A stretch of DNA of 64,000 nucleotides from Fomes fomentarius (GCA_022606135.1 JABYQN010000010.1:62001-126000), one strand, 5' to 3'. Positions 33,441 through 45,213 are shown, counted from the first letter of the stretch. Program-made: numbers and translations. The notes: a model not told the origin generated them from the letters alone.

Positions 33441-34751
33441 ATGGTTAACAGTCGACTCAACATCGACGTCTATGCGCACATCATCGACCTCTGCTATGAT
33501 GATACCAGTTCGAGATGGCTACACGAATCCTCATACCCCACCTGGCTTCGCACCTCCCTCGTCTGCTCTGACTGGCTCCCTCGCTCTCAGTTCAACATCT
33601 TCCGCGACGTTGAGATACGACGGGGAAAGCAATACAACCTCTTACTACGAACTATATCTGCGAGCCCCCATCTGGCGGACCTCATCGTCAGCGTCAAGAT
33701 ATCTTCAAGGACGAAGCGACATATAGGCAACACGTTCGACCAGTTGCTTCACCCACGATGCCTCAAGAACTGTCGCCATATAGACCTTGATGACATCGAA
33801 TGGCGCCATTATCCCGCTCAATTCGCGGATACCAGCCTCTCTGCGATAGGCGGCATGCAGATAACCAGACTGTGCGTTGCAGTCGACGCCGGCAGCTGCG
33901 GTGCTGTCATCACGTTGCTGTACTCCCTTCCCCTGTTGCAGCACCTCACGTGCAGGGTAAACACGAAACGGGATGTTCAGATTCCCAAGGAGGCCCTGGC
34001 TCTATCGCGTGGCACACCATGCCCATTCATGAATTTAAAAGAACTCCGACTATTGGTGCGCCACCTGTGTTCATTCGCAACGGTGTCATGGATTAATCGA
34101 CTGCCTAGGATTATTGCCCACGTATGACGTTCCCGCCGCTCATGTTCGGGTTCTCCGTCACGTCCCTTTCTGTGAACGTCCATTGTGTTGTATCAGGTAC
34201 GCCTCAAGCTCGTCTCTAAACCTCGTCGAGATGCATCTAAAGACTAAGGAACCCGCATAGGCGCCACTCTGGACGTCATCCGCTCATTCCCAAAGTTGAA
34301 GAGCTTAGACGTTTGGTACCAGCCGCTGGAACCCTACCTTCCTGATACTCTCACATCACATCATAATTTCTCTATGTGTTCGACGCTCTACTCTTTTCTC
34401 CGCGCTGTTGCGCCACACATGTCCCTTGAACAGCTTACCATGCGATTCGTGCCTATGACAATCAAGAATCGGGGATTCACCTACGCCACCTCACGCGAGT
34501 CCTTCATAATCAACTTTTGGCACATAAGCTATATTCTCCGCAACGGCTTCCCTAACGTCTCCCATCTTCACATCGTACTCTGGGACACTGGCCTCCTGCG
34601 CCATGATGCAGAGTGGTGGAGTTCACAGATAGCGTGTTTACTGAGATGGTACACACCTTCTGTCGTTTCTTCAGTCGAGCTCGAGGCCCACGGAGGTACG
34701 TCACCACATCGACCTGCTTCAGCTCACGTTCTGACTATAACGCCACGATAG
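33441..34751 (+). CDS. Diverged F-box-like protein
   Basis: Three exons fit without frame errors: 33441-34055, 34109-34196 and 34261-34751 (397 residues). The first intron, 53 nt, is easy to miss because it leaves the frame nearly open; it has a GTGCGC donor and GCCTAG acceptor, and joins NLKELRLL to DYCPRMTFPPLMFG. The N-terminus (LNIDVYAHIIDLCYDDT...TWLRTSLVCSDWLPRSQFNI followed by FRDVEI) has the pattern of Agaricomycete F-box proteins: a short helix, a C-S-x-V-C-x-x-W-like motif and a run into the repeat region. The C-terminal half holds leucine-rich segments (VIRSFPKLKSLDVWYQPLEP). It is not closely related to copies A-G. The 3' end could contain another intron. Confidence 0.6.
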
Positions 34752-35281
34752 ATTGTGATCTCCTGTGGCGATGCAACATCAGAACATTACTCAGGGAAGA
34801 GAGAGTACAAGAAAAATGGTGGAAAGACGACACCCCTCGGTGTGTTCCGCCGACTGCGACAGACCAAGAGCGGCATGTCAACCAACCTGGGACAGCGGCC
34901 CATTCGCACATCCGCGACTCTTCTACGCGTCCCACTCTCAAACACTGGTGTCATTGCATTGGCGCCATCATCTTACCTCGCCATAAAATCCGATTGCCAG
35001 GCTCTCCTCCAGAGTCGTCGTAGATTATGTGTAGCCAGCACACGTTGCATGTATTGGTCCTGTTTTCCAAGACTATACGATTTCAGGCTTACTAGTCGAG
35101 GGATTGGCGTGGCACACAATATCCCATTACGACGGTGCTCTTGTCTTCCGCGGCTCCGGTCTATTGCATATGTACATCAACACTACTCCGCTTGTGTAGC
35201 ACGGCGCAACGCATATGCAACACCTTTCCGAAACCTACACTAGAGACTAGCTAATGTAAACATAATGAACACATCCCTATC
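34752..35281. other. Intergenic, no recognised gene
   Basis: Between the 3' ends of the plus-strand F-box-like gene and the minus-strand DHH gene I see only unassigned short frames and presumably both 3' untranslated regions. Confidence 0.5.
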
Positions 35282-36776
35282 TCATCGACTCTTCAGCCAT
35301 CCCTCGAGCGTATTCTTCTGTTGAGTCACACCCCCATTCACCCCAATCCTCCGCTTCTTCGCCGGTGATCCTCCCTCCTCCCTCTCCGAACTCGCCATGA
35401 CATCCCACAGCCGCTCAAAGTCCTCCGTCTTCACGACCCCACCGCCCGCCTCCTTATGTCCCCGCGCAAAGTCGTCCCCCATCGCATTTCTCAGCCCCGG
35501 GACGCGCGAAGCGTACTCTGTCAGTATCGCAATGATGTCCGTCCCGCCTTCGCCGGCTCGCAGTTTATGCATGCGAGACACGCGACAGGCAAAGTTCGTC
35601 ATGCCGGGGGAGTACCCATCGTTCGCGCACATGACGATCTCAAGCCGCGGACCTTTGAGCGAGGATGCCCACCGCGTCGCGATCAGCTGCACGAACTCGC
35701 GTCAGCTACTTAGGTTGTACAGGTTGTACGGAGACTAGTCTGCTTACTGGATGGACCTGCGCCCCGCTCGAGATACGCATGAGCGCAACTCGGCCGTCGC
35801 CTGAGAACGTCGGAGGCTTGCGCGCGCAGCGGTCTGTTTCTGCTTTGACGTCCGCGCGAGCTTCGAATAGTCTTCGGACGTCCTGATTCGTTCCCAGAGA
35901 GACGATCTCCCTAGGGGAGCTGCAGGACGAGAGCGCGCGCCACGCCGTTCCGACGTCATATGCGGGAGATCGGCGCGCTGTGGTGTGAGTGCGTTAAGAA
36001 CTGGTCAGTCGGCGTAATAGCATATAGGGAAGACATACGAGCGTTGATAAGCCCAATCGCCTCTCCTAGAGCCTTCTTCGTCCACTTCTTCAAGCATTCG
36101 CGCATGTCAGGGAACGGTCTCTCCCACTTGAACCCCGTCCCGAGGTCGCCCATCGTCCCCATCGCGCACAGCCAGTCCAGCTTCTCCTTCAATTCGCCCG
36201 TCTTGGCTGGCCCACGCAGAAGCTCCCGACACAGTATATACGCAAGCGTGCTCGCAGTCGCCACGGGCGGACAGTGCGCAGCAGAACAAACGACCGCGCC
36301 TTCGGGGAACTCGGTACTCCAGTGGTGGTCGACGATCAGAGTCTTCGCATCCGAGGGTGCGATTGCTGGCCCGCCACGGCTGCCTTGGTCGGTCACGATA
36401 ACGTACCGGGCGTCGTACGCTGCGATGCGCTCCCGCTCTACGTGAGAATGAATATTGGAACCCTTGGCGGAAAAATGCACGGAGATGAGCGAGGGCAAGA
36501 GGCCGAGGTGCACGAGTGTGCTGTGGATGATGAGCGCGCTGCTGAGCCCGTCTGTGTCTTTGTCTGGGATGAGGAGGGTGCGTGAGTTGGAGGTCGCGCT
36601 GTGGAAGGAGGTTGCGATGAGGGATAGTTACTGCATGGAGATGTGCGTTAGGTGAACCCAGTGACATACCATTCTCGGATGAACGCGCGAGCTGCGCTCA
36701 TTTGTGCGGATGGCGCTGGCCACTCCTTTGTTGAGTCTGAGGAGGACGAGCGTGACGAGGAGGAATCTGAGGACAT
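35282..36776 (-). CDS. DHH-family phosphoesterase
   Basis: Four exons assemble exactly in frame: 36776-36670, 36598-36039, 35977-35748 and 35695-35282, giving 436 residues. The N-terminus is Ser-rich. DHH motif I is TLLIPDKDTDGLSSALII (Asp-x-Asp-x-Asp-Gly-like), motif II is YVIVTDQGSRGG, and motif III is TLIVDHHWSTEFPEGAVV with the name-giving Asp-His-His. PPVATASTLAYILCREL and LDWLCAMGTMGDLGTGF follow as in RecJ-like proteins. The C-terminal part has ARGHKEAGGGVV, comparable to the Gly-rich DHHA1 loop. Such enzymes are Mn-dependent phosphodiesterases acting on single-stranded DNA or short nucleotides; the substrate here is unknown. A C-terminal AKKRR run could be a nuclear signal. It reads as a standard, intact host gene. 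Confidence 0.8.
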
Positions 36777-38097
36777 GGTGCGCCGGACTCGAGAGCGACT
36801 GTATTCGTGTACTGTGTGGTCTCGAAGACTTGAGCTACGCCGGAATGTCACTCTGATGTGAGAAGAGATCATAAGCATTGTCCTTTTCCAATTCATGCCC
36901 CGCAGTGTCTACCACTCCGACCTGGGGCGCAGGATCAACGTCAGCCTCAACACCGGAGCGGATGACGATAGTCCATGGCGGAAGGCCGTACCCCAGTCAT
37001 CCTCCGCTGCACTCAGCGCTTCGCAACGGTCCACATAGTCAGCCAATTATACCATGAACAGAGCGTGCACAAAGGGAACAAGGTCGACAGGGGGGTAGAC
37101 CCCATGTGGTATGGGTCAAGGAGAAGTCGCAGAGATAGAAGTCGATGCATGTCCTCGAGTAGCGCAGCTTCCACACATGGATAATCCTGCGGTATCTACA
37201 TCGCGTACCTTTCTCAGCTGACAGCTATACCAGACCGAATGAAAGTGCCATGACAGCCAGAAACTACTTACCGCGTACATATGGCCTGACGTCGTGGACA
37301 ATGAACACACCGAGTAGTTCCACTGTGACATTTGTTGGGCATGAGAGACGTGCCGCAGTGAACCATTGCCAACCTCGCTGCGACCGCGACCCTTCTGTGG
37401 GTTCGGACTCCAGCGAAGTGATGACGACGGCATAGGCACTGGTGGGCACGCCCTGAGCTTGAAGGGTTAACGACGCGGTACGACTACAGCGCGGCGAGTA
37501 CGAGTCGGGTAGAGCGGATGCGGGAGGGAAAGGCGTCTTGGGTCTGAAGCTACGTGGGAGCACCACCTGTCTGAGGATGAACTTACCTTTACATTGTTCA
37601 TGCGGAGCAAGACTTTAGACCCTCATGAATTGCTCCGCAATACAGCCCGGCTGGTGCACGCCTCATACCCTCACTGTCTCTCTCTTTGCGAGTGAGGTAG
37701 TCCTGTCCACCGAGAGCGTCCGAACTCCTGGTCGGGATTGCCTGCATTCAACGAGTTGTTCACGATTGGTTGCTTGGATAGACATGCATATAGGAGACAA
37801 AAGAGATGTAAGCACGATAGGATGGCTAGACAGGACGATAGCCAACTGCGGGGGGAGAACTTGCTAGTGGAGGTTGAAGTCAAGATGGCGTAGACGCTCG
37901 AGTACTACCGCCCATGATCATACATGTACAGTGGCAAGGAACTGGCGAGATAGCTTCTCATGATCAAAGTTCTCAAAGTCGTTTTGGATGGTAATGTAGG
38001 GACTAATGAACGATAGCGTCGCATTTTCATTCGTTTGTTATTATTTTGGCATGTTCTTACCCACTAACGTGGGTTGAGACCGCAATCATCCTGCAGC
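36777..38097. other. Intergenic, no confident gene
   Basis: Only weak candidates. On the minus strand around 37,264-37,566 a frame contains GVPTSAYAVVITSLESEPTE, which resembles QSAYSLVVITQSPSG of the gene at 38,098-38,831, so a diverged or broken paralogue is possible. No splice model kept the rest of that domain. Nothing else is recognised. Confidence 0.3.
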
Positions 38098-38831
38098 TCA
38101 TCCAAGAGACAGCGGAATAAAGATCGGACCGCGCGAGTAGGTCCTTGTCAGCTTCTCTGCCCGTCGCAGATCGCAGACAAGTCTGTTCACTAGGTCGTGG
38201 CCTTCAAGTGCGCTCGACATCAGTGCAAAACCTTGAGTCCCGATATATTCAAGCACTGCAACTGTCCAGTCCTCACAGTCCCACGTCTCAGACACCGGAG
38301 GAGGTATTCCAGCTCCTAATAGACTCTAATGGTTCAATCCCGTCGAAGTATCGTCAACTCCCATTAAGCCGGTTCAACACAACTTATAACACTACGCACC
38401 TCTTCCAACTGGTTCAACTCCTCTGTTAGAACCACCCCGATGCGCACGCCTCCTGTACACGCCGAATTCTTGTTAAGTCTCTCATCGACAGCAAAGACGT
38501 CACTCCAGCTGCGTGCTCGCGGAAATTGAGGGTCATGCACTCTAAGCCCAACGACATGTCTGTCTGAGACGTGGTACACTCGACACTTCCGTGAACATTC
38601 GTCTGTGATGAGCGCTATTGCCCAGTGAGTGTCGGCGTCATCACTTCGTCCGGAGGGAGATTGTGTTATCACAACGAGGGAGTATGCTGACTGAGCGCCG
38701 CATGTAGTGTGATCATGAGTACCGGACTGTGGCCCTTGGCTGGACTGCCGAGCTGTGAGGAGGTTGTTTAGGAGACACTTGAGTCGTTCTTCCTGGGACT
38801 CTGAATCCCGAGCGCCAGGGGCAGTAGTCAT
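38098..38831 (-). CDS. Small protein with His...Cys-x-Asp-Trp pattern, function unknown
   Basis: Two exons, 38831-38396 and 38315-38098, join in frame (GTAGTG donor, TTAG acceptor) to give 217 residues. The core is SAYSLVVITQSPSG...ADTHWAIALITD, then CRVYHVSDRH, GGVRIGVVLTEELNQLEE, and across the intron PPPVSETWDCEDWTVAVLEY. I recall uncharacterised Agaricomycete proteins with the same HWAI and Cys-x-Asp-Trp landmarks but no named family. A conserved His before a conserved Cys is the order found in circularly permuted papain-like folds, so a cysteine-hydrolase-like fold is a hypothesis only. The start at 38831 is preferred over upstream in-frame codons because a TATA-like box lies about 100 nt upstream. 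No signal peptide. Confidence 0.6.
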
Positions 38832-38932
38832 AGTACGAGAATGACCCTGACTCAGCACGAGAGTGGCGACGACGTGGAGATATACAAAACACAGAGAACC
38901 GGGAGCGAACAAGACCCTTCTCGCATGTGCGC

Positions 38933-38940
38933 TATTTATA
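38933..38940 (-). promoter_or_regulatory. TATA-like box
   Basis: TATAAATA on the minus strand, about 100 nt upstream of the ATG at 38831. Position and sequence fit a core promoter for that gene and support the chosen start. Confidence 0.5.
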
Positions 38941-39541
38941 CGCCATGAAGCAGTCCTCGTATTCGCATCTACCACTCCTAGTGGCCACCCGCACCTATAG
39001 TGGAGCATAACCAATTGTAGGCGACAAAAGAGTAATTGCGCTTCTAAAAGTGATAGGTGGTGGTGACTAAAGGGGAGACTCCGAAAGAAAACAGAGACCG
39101 TCATTGTGCCATGTGTGCCAGTGAACGGCGCCGTGGTGGCGTGTGTGAGTGGATCTGGTATGTGCATGAAAAAGGCTTCATAAAAGGCGTGTCAAAGGAG
39201 CCACCTGTCTTACACGAGTCTCTGATGGGACTAGTCAGACATGATGCGCGCAACCCTCCAGATGTTGGAAGAACCAAAGGACGATTGAATCATGGAGCTA
39301 CAACACGGCGGTGGATCCTGTGTGGGGTCGACTGAGTAAGCTCAGATTCGTAACCATTGCCCAGAGTACCCTTTTATTCGTGGTCCGACAGCGCGTATGA
39401 GACACGAAGCACCAAGCTTGACTTATGAGTTGTCTGTGTTCCCGACAAAGGTAAAGGTTCACATTGTATCAGAGGTGTAAATGTCATACATGAATCGAGC
39501 AAGACCCAACACAATAGGTTGGTGTGAGGCAATGAAATGAT
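38941..39541. other. Intergenic, no recognised gene
   Basis: Short unassigned frames only, between the promoter of the 38.1-kb gene and the 3' end of the aspartic protease gene. Confidence 0.5.
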
Positions 39542-41519
39542 CTAATTTGTATGCGCATTCGTGAACGGAGTTGCTGCAAATCCCACCATATCGCTAGCAA
39601 AGTCGTAGGCATAGTAGAAGCGCTCTAAGAATGCCACTCCGTTGACGAAGTTCAGCCCATCTTCAACATTATCGAGAAGAAATGCCCCGATGTCGCCCAT
39701 GACGAGATACACAAATTCGGAGGTACCACCGAGAGCGGCATTGAACTGAAAGAATAAGCATAATCAGTATCCTCCGAAAAGATTGAGGGCATGCCAGTGA
39801 CTCTGTACCTTCCTGGGAAATATCTGCGCGTTGGCTGTGAATTCGAAGATGTTCTGTCCGAAAGGACACACAAAGGGTTCGACTTCAGCACAAAGACTGA
39901 TAGACTTAACAGAAACCATCATACCTCTCCGATATGGAAGAACAAGCTGGATAAGCTAGCATACTGTTCCGGTGTCAAACGAAGCAGACCGGTAGTATCG
40001 TCAAGGATTGCGCCCGTAAGGTTCTTGTAGGTGTTGAATGCGTCTGGTTGATTGGCTGTAAGCGGCAAGCAATACAGTATGGAGAGAGGGGCTCGAAAAT
40101 GACAGGAAAGTTTACCGGTTGTGAGGAATATAAGGGAGGTGCGAGTTTCAGTGATTCCAGCGGAGGGTGCGAGAATAGGTGGTCCGCCTGGAGAGCCGAA
40201 CGTGATCGACTGATTGAAGCCTATCCCATTCGTGTTTGCAGGGAAGATCGACGTAGTTGGGCTGCAAATGTATGTAAGTCACACTCTCTGCTTGTGGAGT
40301 AGGTAGTGCCCGATTAACCCAACGCTTACTGACATGAAGTCAAGAGGTCCGATGAACCTTGTGGTATCGACACCGCCAAGGGTGATCTCGCCGTTTGTGT
40401 CGTTGATCGAAGTGGTCGGCTCAAATGATATACCAATCTGATGGGCTTCAATAAGTCCTTGATTGAATGCGTTGTCAATTATGGTTGGAAATGATGAGTT
40501 ATGGTCCGGAAAACGGGTTCCTTAAACAGGAGAGGTAAGCCTCGTCGAAACGACAACAGCTTAACCTGCGCACCGAAAGTCATATTGGTTACTCCAAGAC
40601 TTGATCAGAGGGTCGATTAGTGTCAGCAATTCTATGCAAGCATTGATATGATACCCAAACATACCCAAGGATACCATCAATCCCGTCAAACCCCACCTCA
40701 AGCTCTACAGCTCCGATAGACTGGTTCACCACTGATAATCCGCCGATAGTAACAGTATCAATGAACTCTTGCCCTGTGTAATCCTTGAGATAAGAGCTAA
40801 GTATGTATCGATTGATGCGTAACTTACCGAACATGACTTGACCAACGGGGCCGTAAGTCTTCGACTAAGAACCATGCTCAGTTCCAGTCTCACGCGGCGA
40901 GAGGGACTACGAAATCAAGCATACCATAGCATTCCCTGTCATTATTGTGCTTTCTGACGGTACAAACGGACTACCGCTCTGTGCTCCGAAGGTGTTTGAG
41001 CTTCCATTGTCGATGAGGAGAGTATCTAACAGCGTGACCAATGAGTAACGATTCTGCATAAGCTCGCCGGGAGGCGCAGTCAACATACAGTTCTTGGGAG
41101 GGGTTCCAACACCAACCTGCAATAGCAACTCAATATGAGCAGAGATACAGAGGGAGGCGCTGTTAAGCACTTACAGTCGCGATGTATTCTACAAGCTGGT
41201 TGGTGGCCAGAACATCCGATATACCTCTACGTGCGGTGTCTGAAGTCTCGAGTGTACCTCTCTGGTCTGTCTGCAACTGTTCCAGGGCGCTCCGTGCCTT
41301 TGCTCGACGCACTATTGGAAGACTGATAAGACGTGTTGAGGAGGCGGTACTGGCCCCCGAAGCTTTGAGGATGTAGTTATTACCATGGACGGCCTGAACG
41401 CATGTCCCAAGCGCGAGGAAACCGATAGACACGAGATTGATTGTATTGAAGCAAGCGGAGCGAGCACGCGAGAGAGCAGGGAAGCGAGCAACAAAAGGAT
41501 GAATTCGCGTTTGTACCAA
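39542..41519 (-). CDS. Secreted A1 (pepsin-like) aspartic protease with altered catalytic motifs
   Basis: A multi-exon gene from the ATG at 41519 to the TAG ending 39542. The N-terminus is basic then hydrophobic (LVSIGFLALGTCVQAVHG), a signal peptide or anchor, followed by a propeptide-like region. Mature-domain landmarks are EYIATV|GVGTPPKN|YTLLIDNGSSNTFGA, GQEFIDTVTIGGLSVVNQSI, GFDGIDGILG, GEITLGGVDTTRFIGP, AGITETRTSLIFLTT, GAILDDTTGLLRLTPEQYAS, FTANAQIFPR, and a C-terminus EDGLNFVNGVAFLERFYYAY. The order matches polyporopepsin-type enzymes. However, the first catalytic triad Asp-Thr-Gly reads Asp-Asn-Gly (DNGSSN near 41,005) and the second reads Glu-Thr-Arg (TETRTSL near 40,140-40,150). 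With the second catalytic Asp replaced, normal activity is doubtful. A TTATAA sequence lies near 41,556. Confidence 0.75.
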
Positions 41520-42007
41520 GCAAACGCGTAAGGAATACAGGATGATGCGCGAGCCTTATAAGTAACTTAGAGGAATGTAAATGACCAAATCAGGACATAA
41601 CTAAGGTACCAGTAAGTCCGTAAGCGGTAACATACAGGGGCTTATCGTACGACGATAGGGTATCGTCCGGGCCGGATGCGTCATCGGTCGTACTCAAAAA
41701 AAACTCATGTTCCAACAGATTGGGGGGAGCATCACCCAAGGATGCCGGTGCGACACACCCAGAGAATGAAAGAGAGCAGTAAGCGGGAGGCAGATGGGGG
41801 AGAAATGGGAATGTTTCGATATGGGGTTCCCAAGAAAGAATCACTGACTTAATGGAACAAATAAAAGGAGCCTTGCGGTTCCCGCAGTAATTTCCTACTG
41901 ATAAGATAGGTCGTTCGGTCTCACGGGGGCGATGAGTTTCCCATAAAGTATATACCAAAAACGAGCCTTACCTTCATCGGCCTGCCTAGAAAGCAGTGAG
42001 GTTCCTT
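41520..42007. other. Protease 5' flank, no recognised gene
   Basis: Contains CTTATAAG at 41,555-41,562, a TATA-like element about 40 nt upstream of the protease ATG. Unassigned frames otherwise. Confidence 0.4.
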
Positions 42008-43347
42008 CATCAGGAAAAAACCACTTGGCTACAGAGGACTACATGGCCTATGTAGCAGTGGTAGGGCTGTAGACAAGTCCCTTCTCGGTAGTGACTTGTA
42101 GTGCCCTCCAATACTCTGTAGTGAAATGTAGCGCCCTCCAACACTCTGTAGGGAGACATAGAGCCCCTGTAGAACCTCATAGAGGTTATAGTTATGCAGA
42201 AAAGCAGACAATATTCACATTCGGTTCACAATCTTGGCTGCAAACACTACATAGATGTTTGGCAACGTGATGAATTGACAACGGTATCAGAATACAAGGT
42301 TACCAGAGCTACAATACTGATAGTGAAACAACGATGAAGAGGGCACACTCACACTATATGGGACGAGGATGACATATAACATATAACGAGGATGAGACAG
42401 GTGGACTCAAACATACAACAAAGAACCAGGACGGGACAACGAATGTACAGCAGATATGAAATGAGATGACGAACACTCAACAGGAATGAGGATGAGACGA
42501 TAGACGTACAACAATCAGGACAACACGATGACCAACGAGAACCAGTGAACTTACATTGACAAACCAAGGAAGCGGTGTGGCATTGGAATCTTTGTGACAG
42601 AACCTATGCTCGAGCTACAAGTGCTGCAGAAGTATTTGTCATGCACAACATTGGGCGGGGAGTGGTTTCCATGTCTGGTCGAAGCTCTCGAGCAGACACA
42701 GATACCAACCCTCGCCCAATTATCCCACAACAACTACGGCTGAAGACCTGGCCACTAGCTTGATCCCACTACGAGGACGAATACAAAGACCATACCTTGA
42801 GTAGAGCGTGATATACGAGATAACTCATGTCTCATAGAGGAGGGGAGACAAGGCCCAGGCGACATTTCCAGTAGAGACCACCAAGGCAGAGGCCAAGGAC
42901 ACAGATGACAGGGCAGAGGAGATGCTAGCATGTGCAGAGCAACAAATGGACAGATCAGGGTGAAAAGCTCTCATGCGGAGGACAGACATGAGAGATGGGG
43001 CAGACAAGCACGAAGACTTCGACGTTTCGAACTTGTGCGCTGGCACTCGCACGCTCTGGCGCTTACCGCCAGCCACAACTTGATAGTTCCTCGAGTAAAG
43101 TTCTCACACCTTATTCGATCCTCAATTGCATCTAAATTGCATCTGCATGCCTTTGTACGTATAGAGGACAGTGCAGGGGGATGTATGATAGGAGTCTTAG
43201 TGATTTGGTAACTTTTGACCACACAATTCAATGCAAGACATCTACAGTGTCTACAGCGATCTACGGAGTCCTACAGAGCGCTGGCGGAGTGCTCTATTGC
43301 CTATGTAGCCACCAGCATAGCCACATAGAAAATGCTTTTTCCTGATG
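42008..43347. mobile_element. Non-autonomous CATCAGG-ended DNA transposon, copy 2
   Basis: It begins CATCAGGAAAAA at 42008 and ends TTTTTCCTGATG at 43347, with a 2-bp direct repeat TT on both sides. The first 180 bp (ACAAGTCCCTTCTCGGTAGT; CCCTCCAATACTCTGTAG) and the last 110 bp match copy 1 at 17,944-19,525. About 1.34 kb; the interior has no recognisable gene and lacks copy 1's minisatellite. Presumably mobilised by a Plavaka transposase with the same ends. Confidence 0.8.
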
Positions 43348-45213
43348 TTGTCATTAGGGAGTGGCATGGGTCGACCCACCGCACTCAGAGGGTGACCCGT
43401 ACCCGTACCTGTCAGCCACCCGTACCCGCGGCGACGGGTACGGGTGACGGACGGGTACGGGTATCCCGCGTAGCAACACAGACATATTACAGCTGTTTCT
43501 GAAATTGGTGGCCGCTCATCTCCGACTGACGCACGCGCACTTTCGACACGAAAAAGTCAGAAAATACAAACAAATCGACTGTGCCCTTGCCACGGCATAC
43601 CTTGCTTTGAGACTGGTGATATATACTGCTACAAGCCTTGCAAACACACCTACACCTTCGAAATCTCCATGGATACTCAGGTTTGTAAGTTACAGAAGTC
43701 AGATTAATCCCAGATTTCTGACGAGGATCCTGCCACGAAACCCTCTTCTCTTCGCCCTAGAGCTTCCTAGCATGATATATACACACTCCCTACCATCTAT
43801 GTGCGATGCTATATAACCTATGAGCAATTCCGGGGTTCTAATGCCTTGTTCAAAGTTCCAGACATTTGGCACCCGATGACGTGGTTACTGAGGCAGGCCG
43901 AAAAGTGGATTTCTGTACCTCGTGAGGCATATAAATCGATCAATGTGCTCATACATGCCTCAGAATGAGTTTTTTTCGGCCAATCAAGGTGCCAACGTGA
44001 ACTGACCTCCTTCATAATTCTCGACTTTTTCGTGTGCAAAGTGTGCTGTGCAGTTGGGCGCTCGGCCACCAAAAATGGAACCAGCTGTATCAGTGCACTA
44101 GCTCATAGGGACCCCAGTTCAATACTAATGCTATAGTAGACGATCACCAACTACATTCTGATATGATGTTAGGCATCCTCCAATGGCGGTATGCTGCTAT
44201 TGACGTGGGATTTATTTCCATCTGTACTCCGATGGGAGATCTCCATGTTCACTGCAATCGGGTCCGGCCCCTTTGCATTGTTTATGCCCTGGATGAATTA
44301 GTACTACAGGTGAGCTACACACCAGCAAAGTGATACTTGATACATACTGGGCAGTGGACATTAGCCCATTGGAGAACTCTTGTGATTTGCTCATCATCGG
44401 ACAGGTTCAGGTTTGTAGTGAAAATGGAGAACAGCATGAACCAAGTGATTCCAGTCGCAGATGAGATACTGCTCAACAGGCACTGAGTTCTGTGGACCAA
44501 GCTGCACGAAGACTTGTCGTAAAGCTCTCATAGTGTGCACATGCCAGCTTGGAAGGCTTCCGGGCCATATATCTTGGTTTAATCCCGGCAGAGGTGTAGA
44601 CGACTCAAGGTCCTGAGCAATAATGTCCCATTTGACTGCCATCATCCGATTGCTTGGACGTTGATGCAACTGCTCGAGAGTCGGACATTGTCAGGTATCC
44701 TATTCAGGTCAACACCACAAAGCTTAATTCACCTTCTACGTGTGAGTTCCTGAGTGTCCAATCGAGTGTGCTCTGACGCTTCATAGGCGGCTGTTCCTTG
44801 GGCGTTGCCATCCCGGGCCTTCGATGACACCACCTGAGATGGGCCTGCAGTAGGAGGACCGGCGCGTGTCGGAGCACCTCGCTTCCTACCCAAGCCAGTA
44901 GCCATTGCACCCACCAGTGAGGAAGACCGAGAGGAGTGTGTCATCGAGTGATTTTGCTGTTGCTGGCTGGCCCACAGAGTGCAACGAGAGGAGCACGCGC
45001 GCCATGATTATATAAGATCTACACTACTATACATGGAGACAGGTCAGCCGCGCCTCCGATGAAGCGCCAGATGTTCAGTAGATGGCGGGTCTACGGGTAC
45101 GGGTACGGGTCTCTGACGGGTCTCCCACCTCCTCACCCGTACCTGTACCCACATGGGTTTTACCCGTGACCCGCGGCGGGTGGACCCGACCCGTGCCACT
45201 CCCTACTTGTCAT
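43347..45213. mobile_element. hAT-like element, non-autonomous or decayed
   Basis: The element proper is 43355-45205 (1,851 bp). Its ends are inverted repeats, TAGGGAGTGGCATGGGTCG on the left and the reverse complement of TAGGGAGTGGCACGGGTCG on the right, fitting the hAT terminal pattern. The flanking 8-mers GTTGTCAT (43347-43354) and CTTGTCAT (45206-45213) match at 7 of 8 positions, as expected for the 8-bp hAT target duplication. Subterminal runs of GGGTACGGGT-type repeats occur at both ends (43,400-43,470 and 45,085-45,180). Interior frames, the longest a minus-strand 91-codon frame at 44,394-44,669, show no recognisable hAT transposase domain. Its left duplication overlaps the last base of copy 2. 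Confidence 0.8.

Noticed and set aside
36107..36667. 186-codon minus-strand frame overlapping the DHH gene
   Set aside because: It is a shadow of the DHH exon in another frame, rich in His/Arg/Pro, with no motif.
37000..37600. Second copy of the His/Cys-x-Asp-Trp gene
   Set aside because: Only one short segment (SAYAVVITSLESE) resembles it; neither the His nor the Cys motif can be found, so it stays a weak possibility and not a feature.
38325..38345. tRNA-like B-box (GGTTCAATCCC)
   Set aside because: No A-box or cloverleaf can be formed with the upstream 70 bases, and it sits inside the intron of the 38.1-kb gene.
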